A stretch of DNA of 64,000 nucleotides from Epiperipatus broadwayi (taxonomy: Eukaryota > Onychophora > Udeonychophora > Euonychophora > Peripatidae), in NCBI GenBank assembly GCA_028023455.1, contig JAQFVV010000022.1, positions 11,859,100 to 11,923,099 on the forward strand, given 5' to 3'. The notes beneath the pieces were generated by a model. The model made no database searches, was not told where the DNA came from, and saw nothing but the letters and a program-made list of their open reading frames with translations. Shown piece after piece: positions 35,000 to 45,739 of the stretch (the stretch's first letter is position 1; every line of letters starts with the position of its first letter). A program made the translations under genes and the position numbers.

Positions 35000-35530
35000 A
35001 ACTGTGAATAATTGGCTATTTATATATTCTGAACAATGATAAAGATATATGTGAGAAATTGTGCTCTTGGTCAACTGATGAGTGCTGGTTCAACCCCAAA
35101 TGTGCATCCCTGGGATTATATATCATCTTCATGTATATTCTGGACATATTGAAAGTGGGTAGAAACCAGTCCCTGCCTTGAATGAGATTACACTACAGAA
35201 ATATTATTCATTAAGTGGCTAATTTAGAGTCTAATGAATGGCTAATAAAATTATTAATATACTTCCATCAATTGGTTTATATTAAAGTTGTAAAGACAGT
35301 AAGTTTGACACATCAATTAATTTGTAATAATTGGCTATCTACAGTATGCTGAACAAAGATAACAGTATGTGTAAGAGATTGTGATCTGGTCCAACTGAGT
35401 GCTGGTTCAGCATGAAATGTGCATCTTAGGGATCATAAAGTTTTTTCACGTGTCTTTGGTCATATGTTTATGATTACATCTCTCCACAAGGTGTTAAAAT
35501 GAATAGAAACCAGTCCCTACATTACATGAG
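35000..35530 (+). repeat. Two direct SINE-core units, period about 316 bp
   Basis: Both units run ggctat.t...., tatgtg.gagattgtg, ggtc.aactga, gagtgctggttca, aaatgtgcatc and finish near gaaaccagtccct. They carry the same core as the 6.4-8.9 kb composites. They lie immediately right of the 34.6-kb fold-back. Confidence 0.8.
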
Positions 35531-36695
35531 AGTTGGTGTAGTAAAATTTATATTACAGAAATATGATACAAAACTAAAGATTGTTTAATTATCAAATAGA
35601 TTTAGTTGTAATTATCAACAATTTCATTAAGCAGTTAAACTTTATAGGTTTACAAGAACTTAACAAAGCATACCATCAATTATTAAATAGGTTTGGGTGA
35701 GATTATTAAACTCTTCTGCAGTCAAGATATATATATTTAATAAAAAACAATCTAACGGTATTAAATGAATAAAAACAATTATATATATAACGTAATTTCA
35801 AATTAAAACATAACATATCGTAATGCAAGTTTAAAACATAGAATGCAAATTGTATAAAATAATAATTAACATAAGAAATAATATATACATACACCCACAC
35901 AAGATTTTTAAATCAGTCATCCTTATTTAAAAACTTAAATGCATTTAAGTTGTTTTTGAAATTACAATATATAAATTGTTGGTGAAATAAAGTGAATATT
36001 TGTTATGTTTAAACTGAGATGTAGAAATTATTATTGAGAGCGCAATTTTATTTAGAAACAAGTTTTATTAATTATAATAATAAAAAGTTATATGGAAACC
36101 AGACAATATAGAATATAATATGCTTTCACACTGATACTTGTTTATGTTGTCATTTTACTGGGATGAACTAAAAGTATTGGTTGATGAATTTAGTTATTAT
36201 CTAATACGACAGTTTGATGACATTAAGATGATATGTTGTGAATGTAAAGTAAAAGTCATTAATATGTGTATCCAGTATAATTATTTTTTTTAATGTAATT
36301 TGTTTCTTATTTTTTAATCTTCCACAATAAAGTGATTAATAATTAACATAGTTATAATCAGATATTAATTATTTTGTGTGTACATGCATAAAGCCACATT
36401 ATACAAAATATTTTGATAAATTCCCAAAAGTAAAGTAAATGTTCCAAGAATATAATATTTATTGATGGATGAAATTTGATTATCTTCATGATTTTTTAAA
36501 TCGTGATTCGTTTAACTTATATTCAGTATCGATTTATCCCAGATCATTGGAGTTTATATTCATGTTTTAGTAGTAATATTACCATATTTAACTATTAAGT
36601 TATTAGTCTTTTACAATAGATTTTGTCATGATAATAGAGAAAGGCAATTTGGAGTTCAACTTCATTTTTGTAAATTGTTTTCTTCATACTAGCAA
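35531..36695. other. AT-rich DNA, nothing recognised
   Basis: No gene or repeat family recognised. Confidence 0.5.
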
Positions 36696-36699
36696 ACTA

Positions 36700-36960
36700 T
36701 TTGTAATTAGTATAGGTGGCTTTTTTCGAGTCGATATATTGGAACTGTAAATATGTCATAAACTGCGGAGCTTCAAGTTTATCGATTATAGCTCCAGCTT
36801 TGTTATTTCTAATAAATAAACTTATTATGAACGCCTGAACAATAAATAATCTGTTATTTATTTTTGCCCTTTATATTACTATGGTGGTTATATATTACTA
36901 TGGTGGTAACCTATGGAGTTCGCGATCCATGGATGTTTCAACTCTGTCATTTTCCAGTAT
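36700..36960 (+). repeat. Possible SINE, related to 41360-41640
   Basis: Contains ctatggtggtaacctatgga then gttcgcgatccatgg, with spacing and wording like tRNA A and B boxes. Words such as attatagctccagctttgt and gaacaataaataatct also occur, slightly changed and in the same orientation, at 41360-41640. Weak evidence for a tRNA-derived family. Confidence 0.4.
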
Positions 36961-37925
36961 CGAAACTTTTTAGCAAGCGATAAATTATTCGTAAATATTT
37001 ATTCAGTAGCCTGATAACGATATTAAAATACAATGAAATAATTTGTTTTACAAGCACCGCATAAATATTTTATATTTAAAATTTAAATGATATAATGAAG
37101 TTTAGTAAATACATTACTGATTACATGGTACAAATTAATTAATTAATTAATGGGTGTAATATTTTTTTTTTACTATTATTCAATTTATTGTGAACTTCTA
37201 AATGTCCCGATTTATATATTTGGGGATACATTTTTCCATATTGAGAATCACTAAATTTAGCATCAGAAAAAAAAACCGTTTTCAGCAGATGTTTTGCAAA
37301 TAAGTAATCTGATACTTTTTCAAATTTTTCATTTCTAAAAATTATTTCAAAATAGGTAATTATCTTTTTGTAATGTCATGATTTTTTCTATTCTTCATTT
37401 TGTATGTCATAAATAAAAGGTTGATGTTTTCCGAGTGAACATCATTACATATAAGATTACAAACGTGTTATCCAAATATAACTCAAAAACTTTAAAAACT
37501 ACATAGTCACGCTAAGATAATTTAACACCATATTAGATCGCATTAAAGTGCACAAAAACTATTTTATATGAATTTTGAAGTAGTGACATAATTCAGTCTT
37601 CACAAAAATTCGATGTAAGCATGAAAATTTATGTAATGCTTATTGATATACTGTATAAGTAAAATTTTAAAATTGTCTTCTAATAACCCATTGCAAAAAG
37701 GTATATTAACAAAATGGCCTTACTTACTGTCAGCTGCTTTACTCTCTTTCCATGAATAGTTATTCATTTTCCCAATTAATAATTTGATGACTACCAAGAT
37801 TATTTAAGGATCACCCATTTTAAAAAAATTTAAACCTATCAGGTAATCTGAAAAAAAAATCCAAATTTTATTCAGCCAGGATTTAATAGTTTAAACTTGT
37901 TTAAATAATAAAAAAGTTCTGAGGA
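36961..37925. other. AT-rich DNA, nothing recognised
   Basis: No gene or repeat family recognised. Confidence 0.5.
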
Positions 37926-37929
37926 AGAC

Positions 37930-38298
37930 TGTTGAACGGTTGAATGTATTAACTATTTTGAAGGATTAAATTAAATACAATATTGAATTACATTCTGTTT
38001 GTGAAAATACAATATATGGGTAAAAGAACAAACAGATGCTATTAACCTTGTTGAAAGAATTAAAAGTCTGAAGTGGAGTTGGGCTGGATATATTGCTAGA
38101 TGAGATGATAATAGATAAACAATTAAAATGTTAAATAGAATTTCAAGAGATTGTAAAGACCAAAAAGGACCACATGTAAGATGGATGGATGAAATAAGAA
38201 AATGTGCAGGGGCGATGTGGAGAAGAGAGGCTAGAGATTGGAAGAGATGGATTGAACTTGGAGAAATCTTCATCCAACAGTGGAATGATAATGGTTGA
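37930..38298 (+). pseudogene. RTE-type LINE ORF2 C-terminus, 5'-truncated
   Basis: One frame, with only two in-frame stops, reads NLVERIKSLKWSWAGYIAR, then GPHVRWMDEIRKCAGAMW, then REARDWKRW and GEIFIQQWNDNG before a stop at 38296-38298. This is the characteristic tail of RTE-clade polymerases (KW.WAGH.AR...RW.D.I...AG..W...A.D...W..LGEA..QQW). The upstream RT core is absent, as expected of a 5'-truncated insertion. The open frames seen on the minus strand here are shadows. Confidence 0.85.
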
Positions 38299-38299
38299 C

Positions 38300-40490
38300 A
38301 ATGATGATAGCCAATGCAGGAAAGTTAATAAAAGAAAATCAGAAAATATAAAATTGTTCAACTTACATTTCATCACAAATAATTTTGAAGATGATATCAC
38401 ATTTATCAGATTTACTAGTAAAAATTATAATGCACTGTAACTTTCAATAGTCTAGCAAGAACATATTGAAAAAAGAGAGCTAATGTTCTATGTTATCTTG
38501 AGTACAAATGTTTTTTAGGTTTCTGCTGCTAATAAATTTTCATAACAAATTAAAAATCCTAAAGAATGAAAAAACTATTTAAAATAATTTTTTTTATTCT
38601 GTTTAATTTCTTATAATTTAATTCTCGTTATTAACCATTAATTATGATGATATGGAAGCATTTTTAGTATTTTGATCAGCAGCTAATATAGGTTTTGACG
38701 AGAGATTGTAGCAAGTTATTTTAAATTCTAGATAAAACCAATTATTTCGATCTCTCCCCAAAAAGATAAAAACTTGCCAACATTAACAAAAATAAAGCCA
38801 TACCGTTGATTATTTTTCACAAAAATTTCTACTTTGAAAAAAACTATGACTTTTACATCTTAGCATTGTGTCTCTCATTGAGCTTTGCACATAAGCTCAC
38901 TTCCTGGTTTATTTTATAATAGTACTGACTCTGATGGATGGTGACATATTGTTTTCTGATACTTAACCTATATAAAGCTCCAATATTCTCTCATTCAAAC
39001 TAATATCTATATTTTTACGCATTTTATTGGGAGCATAAGACAGTTTCTATTAATTTTATTTCTTAGAAAATTTATATGGATGGAATGCTTTGTGGAGAAT
39101 AACTAAAAGTTTGTAATCTTTAAAAGATAGTAAAAATATATTGTATTTCTTAATTAAAAAGGATTATGGCATTAAATTATTTTATTTATTTATTCTATTC
39201 GATACTGTGCGAAGTTAATATGTGCTTTTTTTACTCTTGTAAACTAATTATAGATAGGATATTCCATTCTAGACACTCTTAGTTCAAGTCTTAAACTATG
39301 ACATTATAATCTAATATGATGATTTGAACATTAACGCATGTAAAACAGAATAAACTCATTGTATCTGACATTATTAATACATTTTTGCAATAACGTACAA
39401 GAATTTCTCTACTTGCTCATATATTTTCAAGAACATTCTCTTTCACCTATTCCAATGCCATCTACTATAAATTTAATTAACTAATAGACCTTAGATGGGG
39501 TGGTAACATAATATCCAACACCAAACTGTTTTCTGCCTCTTGTCTTTATCATTAAAAACTTAGAATTGAAAGTTGTATCTAATGCATTTATGCACTTAAC
39601 CGTATTATAATTTTTCATACTATTCCATATAATATCCTGAAATTTAAAAATACTAAATTTTTTAAACTAAGACATATAGTCATATAAATTAGACATTAAC
39701 TCAGCTTCTATGCTTCTATGAATTTTAGTGATTGCAATTTTTATGCAAGTTGTAGACCTAACCACCAATATCACATGACTTTCTGAATCTTTTATGCTTC
39801 TAATAGTAATTATCTTTACTCTAGAGGATCCACTATAAGCTTGAATAAGCAAAAGATACCAGATTATATGTTGCTAAATGTAAGTTTTTTGTTGCTGATT
39901 ATTAAGTGAATCAATACATCGTAAGACACTTCCAGCTTATTTTTTAAGGGGTGCTTAAAGTAATTGCTAGAAATCACCTCTATTCCTCTATTTTAGTATT
40001 AATGAGTAATCAATGCACACTATTTGAGACCAACCAAATTTCCAGACTATTATTCTTTTCTAATAAAAAGAATGGGGTCATCTTTAGATCCTAGTTAATG
40101 GTTTAAAGTTTTGATCACCCTTATATTTTCAACCAATGTAACTTGATTATCTAATTATATAAGTTGGGTACTATGAAAGCAATTATCCATTTTAAAGGCC
40201 TCAGTTATACGCTATCCACATCATTTGGCAAATGTGGTATATAGAATGGATTACTCTTTTTAATATAGGTGTTAAAAAGTTAGAATTAAAAGTGTCTTTA
40301 GTTAGTATATCATATTTTCTTACTCTTCTCAAACTGCAGGTTGATGGCCAGCATAGCTCTCCAGCCTTCTTTGGCAAGTTTTTTTTTTCAAATTTATAAG
40401 ACCATTATCCTCTGTACATTCATATATTATTATCTTAGGTCTTCATCTTGTGGGATTCCTTTCTATCATTCTCTTCAACTACAATTCACT
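38300..40490. other. AT-rich DNA, nothing recognised
   Basis: No gene, tRNA-like signal or clear repeat over about 2.2 kb. Part of this may be the 3' region of the RTE insertion. Confidence 0.45.
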
Positions 40491-40499
40491 TTGTTTTAC

Positions 40500-40625
40500 A
40501 TATCTCATTAAGTAACCTATCATATTGATAACTCATCTTTTTCAGATCCAAATATTTTCCATGCCTCCGACTCATATAAGGCTACATTCCAAATATAGTT
40601 ATTGATGAAGTACTTTTAATGTACA
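40500..40625 (-). pseudogene. RTE-type LINE fragment
   Basis: About 30 codons on the minus strand read KYFINNYIWNVALYESEAWK, followed by IFGSEKDEL. In RTE-clade and related LINEs the segment after the RT core reads Y..SV.LYG.E.W......., which this matches. Too short to place in a family. It could belong to the same family as the fragments at 38.0 and 57.0 kb but in opposite orientation. Confidence 0.5.
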
Positions 40626-41359
40626 TAACTAAGGCTAATGACTATTTTTTTTGACTTCGAGTTATACCTATATAACTATGTAAGCATATTGACTTAGATT
40701 CAAAATATTGGTGTGTCTGATCTTCTATGTCATAGGCTTTTTGATATAATAGAAATAACAATAGCTTTCAATGTTGATGTGCAAATGAATATTCTTCACT
40801 GAGAAAGGTTAATAACCATAAATTACCTGAAAATTTGGTTTGTGCTGCCATATATTATTCACTTTTAACTCGTACTTTAAATAAATACTTTATTAGGTTT
40901 TCAATTGCCTTGTAATTCCACAAGTGTTTAATATTTTTCAGTAATTTTCATATGGCATCATTTAATAATATTTTGCAAAATACAGAATGAAACATTAAAT
41001 AAGGTATGGGTTCATCTTCTTTTCACATACATGTATTTAGAAATCTATATCTACTTACAACATATAAATTCTTTTATTCTTATCATCAAATCTTATGAGA
41101 TATTCTCTTTATGGCAATCCGTTCATTAATTATTTAAACAATATTAGAAATCTTCATTAAATGTAAAAATTATACAAGAATCAATAGTGAATGTGAATAT
41201 TTGTGCTTCATTTAAAATCAAATCTGAACTTTTAGCTCAGAAAGCGTGCATGAAATGACTTGAGTTGTCATTACAGAGTTATTTGAGATATGTTTAACAC
41301 TGCATGTCCTGTATAATTTAGAGTAGTAATAGACTTATATATGGCTTATAGTGATTAAC

Positions 41360-41640
41360 CATGATTCCAGCTTTGTCATTTCCATTTTTATGAACTCTTG
41401 AATCATAACAGTTCATTATTATTATACTATATATTTTATCGCAGTGATAAAACAGTTGACTCTGGGATTAAAAATCTATGGATTGTACCCCCAGTTCTGT
41501 TACTTTTGATACTTAAGCTTAAGCTTTATGTGAATTCCTAAGCAATAAATCATCCATTTATATTTATTTAATGTAGTTTAATGTAGTGGTAGTTTGGTGG
41601 ATTCTGGAACCCTAAGTTCATGGATCATGGCTTCATTTGA
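41360..41640 (+). repeat. Possible SINE, related to 36700-36960
   Basis: Shares gattccagctttgtcattt, cctaagcaataaatcatc and a tggattctggaaccctaagt then tcatggatcatgg pattern with 36700-36960. Box-like words are weak. Confidence 0.4.
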
Positions 41641-42376
41641 TTATTTATTTACATTGCAAAATATTAGGTATTTCTGCTTAATACAGCAAAACAATGCTTC
41701 TATTAATATATAACAAATTAAAATATGGCCACTATCATTTGTTTTTGAACAAGATAAAAATAATTGCATCATTGTAATATAAATACAATGTCATGTGAAA
41801 TTTACTAAGTGAAGTGATGTGATGCACTGTGATTTTTCCATATACAGAGTCAGAAATCTCTCAGCAACTATGCCTAGAGAAACCTGTTAGCCAATCTGAC
41901 TTCCCTTTCCATTTCCTATCACAAGTTTGCCCATATTCTTCTCTATCCTGCTCCATCCCATTTCCACAACATAATTTTACCTCATGGTCTTTATATCTAA
42001 AACCCTCTTGTCTTTTCCCAAACTCAGCATAAAAATCAATAACCCACTTTCTGTATAATCACTTTGTTCATATTTATTCTTCCACAACTTCATTATTTGT
42101 ACCCTTTCTGCGTTCAGACATTTACATTCAATTAAAATATGCCTAATATTTTCTATGCCTCCCTTACACAAATTGTAGACTAAATCACCCATATTTTTCT
42201 ATTTACATGTATATTCTCTTGTTGCTAAAGATCCTGTTTTAGCCTTAAACAATAAACTACTTTCCTTGCTATTAACTCACACCCAATGTTCTGTTTACTT
42301 CTATATATATTTAAACTCTTTTTACTCTCCATACTAGTTCTCCATCTCTCCAACTCCCTATTCTTTATTAATACAT

Positions 42377-42625
42377 CTATTCTTTATCCCATTCCTTACA
42401 ACTATAACACTCAACAATCCTACTAACACAATCATCCCATCTTTTGTACAAGTATACTGATATAAATTCTTTATCTAAATCTTTTGCATACCACAGTAAC
42501 TTTCTCGCCCATCTCGTTGCCTGCCCTTTACGCATAACCCAGTTAAATACTATTCTGGATATTCTTTTATTATCCATAAACTTCAACCTACCAAATATTT
42601 TCATTTTACTCTTTGCATCTCTCAT
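42377..42625 (-). pseudogene. LINE copy B, region between RT and C-terminal finger
   Basis: Open for 82 codons. Contains RRISRIVFNWVM-like text (KRISRIVFNWVMRKGQATRW), ARKLLWYAKDL and RWDDCVSRIVECYSCKEWDKE. It shares sequence with LINE copy A. The C-terminal finger follows at 41977-42192 (CKGGIENIRHILIECKCL). Confidence 0.75.
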
Positions 42626-42637
42626 ATAAAAACTTGA

Positions 42638-43276
42638 CTATCCCATTTTTCCTTGAATTGTCTCCTTTGCTGTCCACACATCTGCATCTAATGCATGTCT
42701 TCCTACTGCCTTTTGTACTTTTTTTAAGTAATTTAATACTCTTTTACTAAAACATAATGCATCATTACCATATGTTAACCCTGCTACTGCCACTCCCTTC
42801 CATACAATTCTAAGTACATCATATTTATTATATGAGAACACTGTTAATTTCTTTATCAATCCCTTTCTATTCTTCGCTTCATTTATCATTTTTTTCTCCC
42901 ATTCATCCAAGCAATTTCTCTGATTACTTAAGATGATTCCCAAATAATTATGTCTATTCACCACACTTAACTTTATATCCCCCACTAAAAATTCTTTGTC
43001 TTCTCCTTCCCTAGTATTAATCATCATTACTTTTGATTTTTCCTGATTAAGTGTAAACCCCATCTCTTTATCCACCTTTGCCCATGTCCTCAGCATAACT
43101 TCCATATCTTCCTTTCTTTCAGCACACAAAAACACATTATCCGCAAATAAAAGACCCGCCAATATATATACTCCTTTGCCACCTATTAATGATATCTCTA
43201 CCCATCTTCCTAGTCTTTCTATTGCTCTCTCCATTTCTCTCAAATACAATAAAACAAAATAGGTGACAGAGGACAT
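42638..43276 (-). pseudogene. LINE copy B reverse transcriptase, C-terminal half
   Basis: Open for 212 codons. The catalytic box reads GLLFADNVFLC, so the second Asp of the usual (F/Y)xDD is Asn; copy A still has VDD here. Further conserved features are EVMLRTWAKVDKEMGFTLN.EKSKVM (thumb side) and a YLGIILS segment. Later text, including VAVAGLTYGNDALCFSKR and GRHALDAD, belongs to the region after the RT core. The loss of the Asp and the frameshift to the upstream half (43410-43655) show it is dead. Confidence 0.88.
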
Positions 43277-43409
43277 CCTTGCCTTAGTTCCAGCTCATTT
43301 TTAACTTTAACTGATTCTACATTCCCTAATTGATATGTATAGTAATTATTTTCATATAATTTCTTAATAATATTCACTAAAGCTCCATCCATTCCCAAAT
43401 TTATTAAAC

Positions 43410-43655
43410 TTATAATCTATTTCTATTTACTTTATCATATACCTTCTCTATATCTACAAAAACCATATATAACTGTCTACCTGTATTCTTCCTCATATCC
43501 ATAAGTTGTGTAACTACAAATAAACTCTCCCCTATACGCCTATCTGATCGAAAACCTTCTTGCATTTCTCCTACTATATTATTTTCTTCCATCCATTTTG
43601 CAACTCTTCCAGCCACCATATATGAGAAAACTTTATATAGCACTAATATTACCAC
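43410..43655 (-). pseudogene. LINE copy B reverse transcriptase, N-terminal half
   Basis: Eighty-one codons with EGFRSDRRIGESLFVVTQL and FVDIEKVYDKVNRNRL, the RT segments that precede the catalytic box; the first catalytic Asp is in FVDIEK. Separated from the C-terminal half by frameshifts. Confidence 0.88.
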
Positions 43656-44404
43656 TATTGGTCTACAATTGTTTAACTTTCTATGATCCTTACCCTTCCC
43701 TTTAAATAATAGCCTTACACTTCAATTACCCGGAAAATCTCTCTTCTGTGCCATCTTATTAAAACATAATAGTTTTAATTTTGCCTTCTGCCCTAAATTC
43801 ATTAACATATGTGCTACCCATCCATTCAATTTCTTACTTGCCTCATTGTACATTTTTTGTAAATCGTATATTCCCATTACTATATGCTCTCATGTTTGCT
43901 ATCACTCTGCCCTTCACTTCTAACATTTTAATATCCATTACATACTTGTTTAAGACTATCACTAATTCTTGTCTAGCGCTACACTCTATTCCCTCATCAT
44001 TTATTAATACTAATTTACTCTCCCTCACATTCCTTCTTTTAATGTATTTCCAAAAATTTTTTACTCCCATCTCTTCCATTTTTATTAATATCTTCCAAGC
44101 TATAATTATCTATTTTAGCCAACTTTTTCTAAGTACTTTTCCCATTTAGTATTAACATCTTTTTCACTTTCTTTGTTCTTAATAGCACACTTATATCCTC
44201 TGCATGCTTTTTCCTCTCTTTTACACTTTTACTAATTCTCACTTTCCTATTACTTTTATTTTTTTGAATATTCTCATTTAAAACCCTATTTGCCACTTTT
44301 TCTATTTCACCACCCCAATCCTTATACTCATCCCCAACCAACACTTCCATGAATTTTACAACTTTTATTTTATAGTCTTCTAACTTAGTCTTATCATTCA
44401 CTCT

Positions 44405-44653
44405 CTATCCACATCTTTCACTATCCTTTTTACTTTTATTACTATTTTTCATCACATTACTAACCATTTCTATAAAGAAGTTATGATCACTATTACATAC
44501 TCTCTCTTCATTATCAAACACTTTAATTTTCCGTACTTTATTCATTCCCTCTTTGTCTACTAATACATAATCTATTGTATGGATTATATTATTTCTAGGC
44601 CATGTATATTGTCCCTCATAAATATTTGATAAATTTCCAATGGTCAAATTCAC
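44405..44653 (-). pseudogene. LINE copy B EEP-type endonuclease, C-terminal part
   Basis: Contains NLTIGNLSNIYEGQYTWPRN, then HTIDYVLVD and CNSDHNFF. The TW, IDYV and SDH motifs mark the C-terminal half of the APE-like endonuclease that nicks the target in these LINEs. A linker region follows toward the RT (44129-44401 and 43843-44079, the latter with NFWKYIKRR and VLINDEG). Confidence 0.8.
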
Positions 44654-44899
44654 TCTCTAACGCAATGATAATATCATCAAAGTTTGTTATGATAACATAC
44701 CTAATTTGTTTTTTCTTAAAAGCTCTATCCAAGTACTATAGAAATCTGACTCCATTGTTGATCAGGCCAAAGAGTATATATCTGAAAAGAAATATACAAT
44801 CTGTACTGAAAAGTAATATATTTGCGATTGGGAAGGTACAAATAAGTAGAAGTCAAACTAGCTATGTAAACATGTTTTTTTCCCTGTGAATCCTATCCA

Positions 44900-45170
44900 G
44901 TAGGTGAATATCTTATTTGGATATGTAATAATGTTTGGCAGGTATTCAAACATGTCTAATTGAACCATCTTTCTTTTTCAGGATTATTAAAGCATTAGCA
45001 TATAGGAAGCACCTTTTTCTACTACCTCTCAGTCAATCATTTTCTGTAGCCTCTTTTCTGCTTTCTCGTGATAATTTCAAAAAATTGTATAGGATCTCAT
45101 TTGGAAATAGTTTTGTTCTTAGACCCTTATTATATGGATGTATCACTGTATGATTTTCGTTTATTAAAAA
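44900..45170 (-). pseudogene. LTR-retrotransposon-like RT fragment
   Basis: On the minus strand one frame reads YANALIILKKKDGSIRHV followed by a stop, IPAKHYYISK, a stop and DIHLLDRI. The KKKDGSIR box followed by a D/H..LL.RI segment is typical of the N-terminal part of Gypsy-like RTs. No other domain is recognisable nearby. It abuts the 5' end of LINE copy B, so either could have inserted next to the other. Confidence 0.45.
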
Positions 45171-45739
45171 CCCATTTGATATTTTACAAGAATAACTATT
45201 AATTATTCATTTTCTTCCATAGATAACCTAAAGGTTTCTTGAAAATTGAACTCAAGATTGTGTATAACAATTGACTCTTGAATGTAATCTACCTGATTTA
45301 ATTAAGAACTTTCATACGGTCAAATCCATTTCTTGCTGGGAATATTTGACTTACCTGCAGGGTATAGTCTATATTGTGGATGGTGCAGGAACTCTGATCC
45401 AGTTATCATTATATATCAGGCTGGGTGTATTCAAGAACACTTATTTTAAATATCGGATCCTATTTGTATATTTATCCAAGCTTCTTAGTATCAATTCTTA
45501 CCTTTTGGCTGTTAAGTAAAGTGGCCTAGGATTTTTGTGGGAATTTTGAAATAAATTATTCATTACTAATGATATCTGATTACTGATATTAATGAAAGAA
45601 TGAACATAACTTTTTTCCAATATAATATTTATAACATGCAGTGACTGTTTAAGGTTAGTTATTAAGCAGGAATCACTCTCCATAATAGTATTTTGCCTGT
45701 TTATTGCTTTTGTATACAATCAGCTAGTTTATATTGCTT

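Larger units (their letters stand above)
41812..44890 (-). mobile_element. LINE copy B, near full length of ORF2, decayed
   Basis: The minus strand carries, in order, endonuclease, RT and a C-terminal zinc-finger region of a non-LTR retrotransposon. The 3' end lies near 41812, just after a gtgatgtgatgcactgtga stretch that copy C also has at its 3' end (gcatcacatcaca). It is uninterrupted where copy A has the 3.4-kb inverted-repeat element (tacaagtatactgatat at about 42448-42464). The far 5' end is decayed (an IIITNFDDII-like remnant of the GDFN box near 44690). Clade not determined; RTs of this kind, with an EEP-type endonuclease and a C-terminal C..C...H...C finger, are widespread in invertebrates. 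Confidence 0.88.

Noticed and set aside
38143-38440. Open frames overlapping the RTE tail on both strands
   Set aside because: Shadows of the RTE coding frame; the conserved motifs are in the plus-strand frame 37930-38298 only.
43781-44149. Plus-strand open frame of 122 codons
   Set aside because: Antisense to LINE copy B; hydrophobic, low-complexity, without motifs.
44935-45519. Plus-strand open frames of 72 and 82 codons
   Set aside because: The first is antisense to an RT-like motif (KKKDGSIR) on the minus strand; the second has no recognisable feature.
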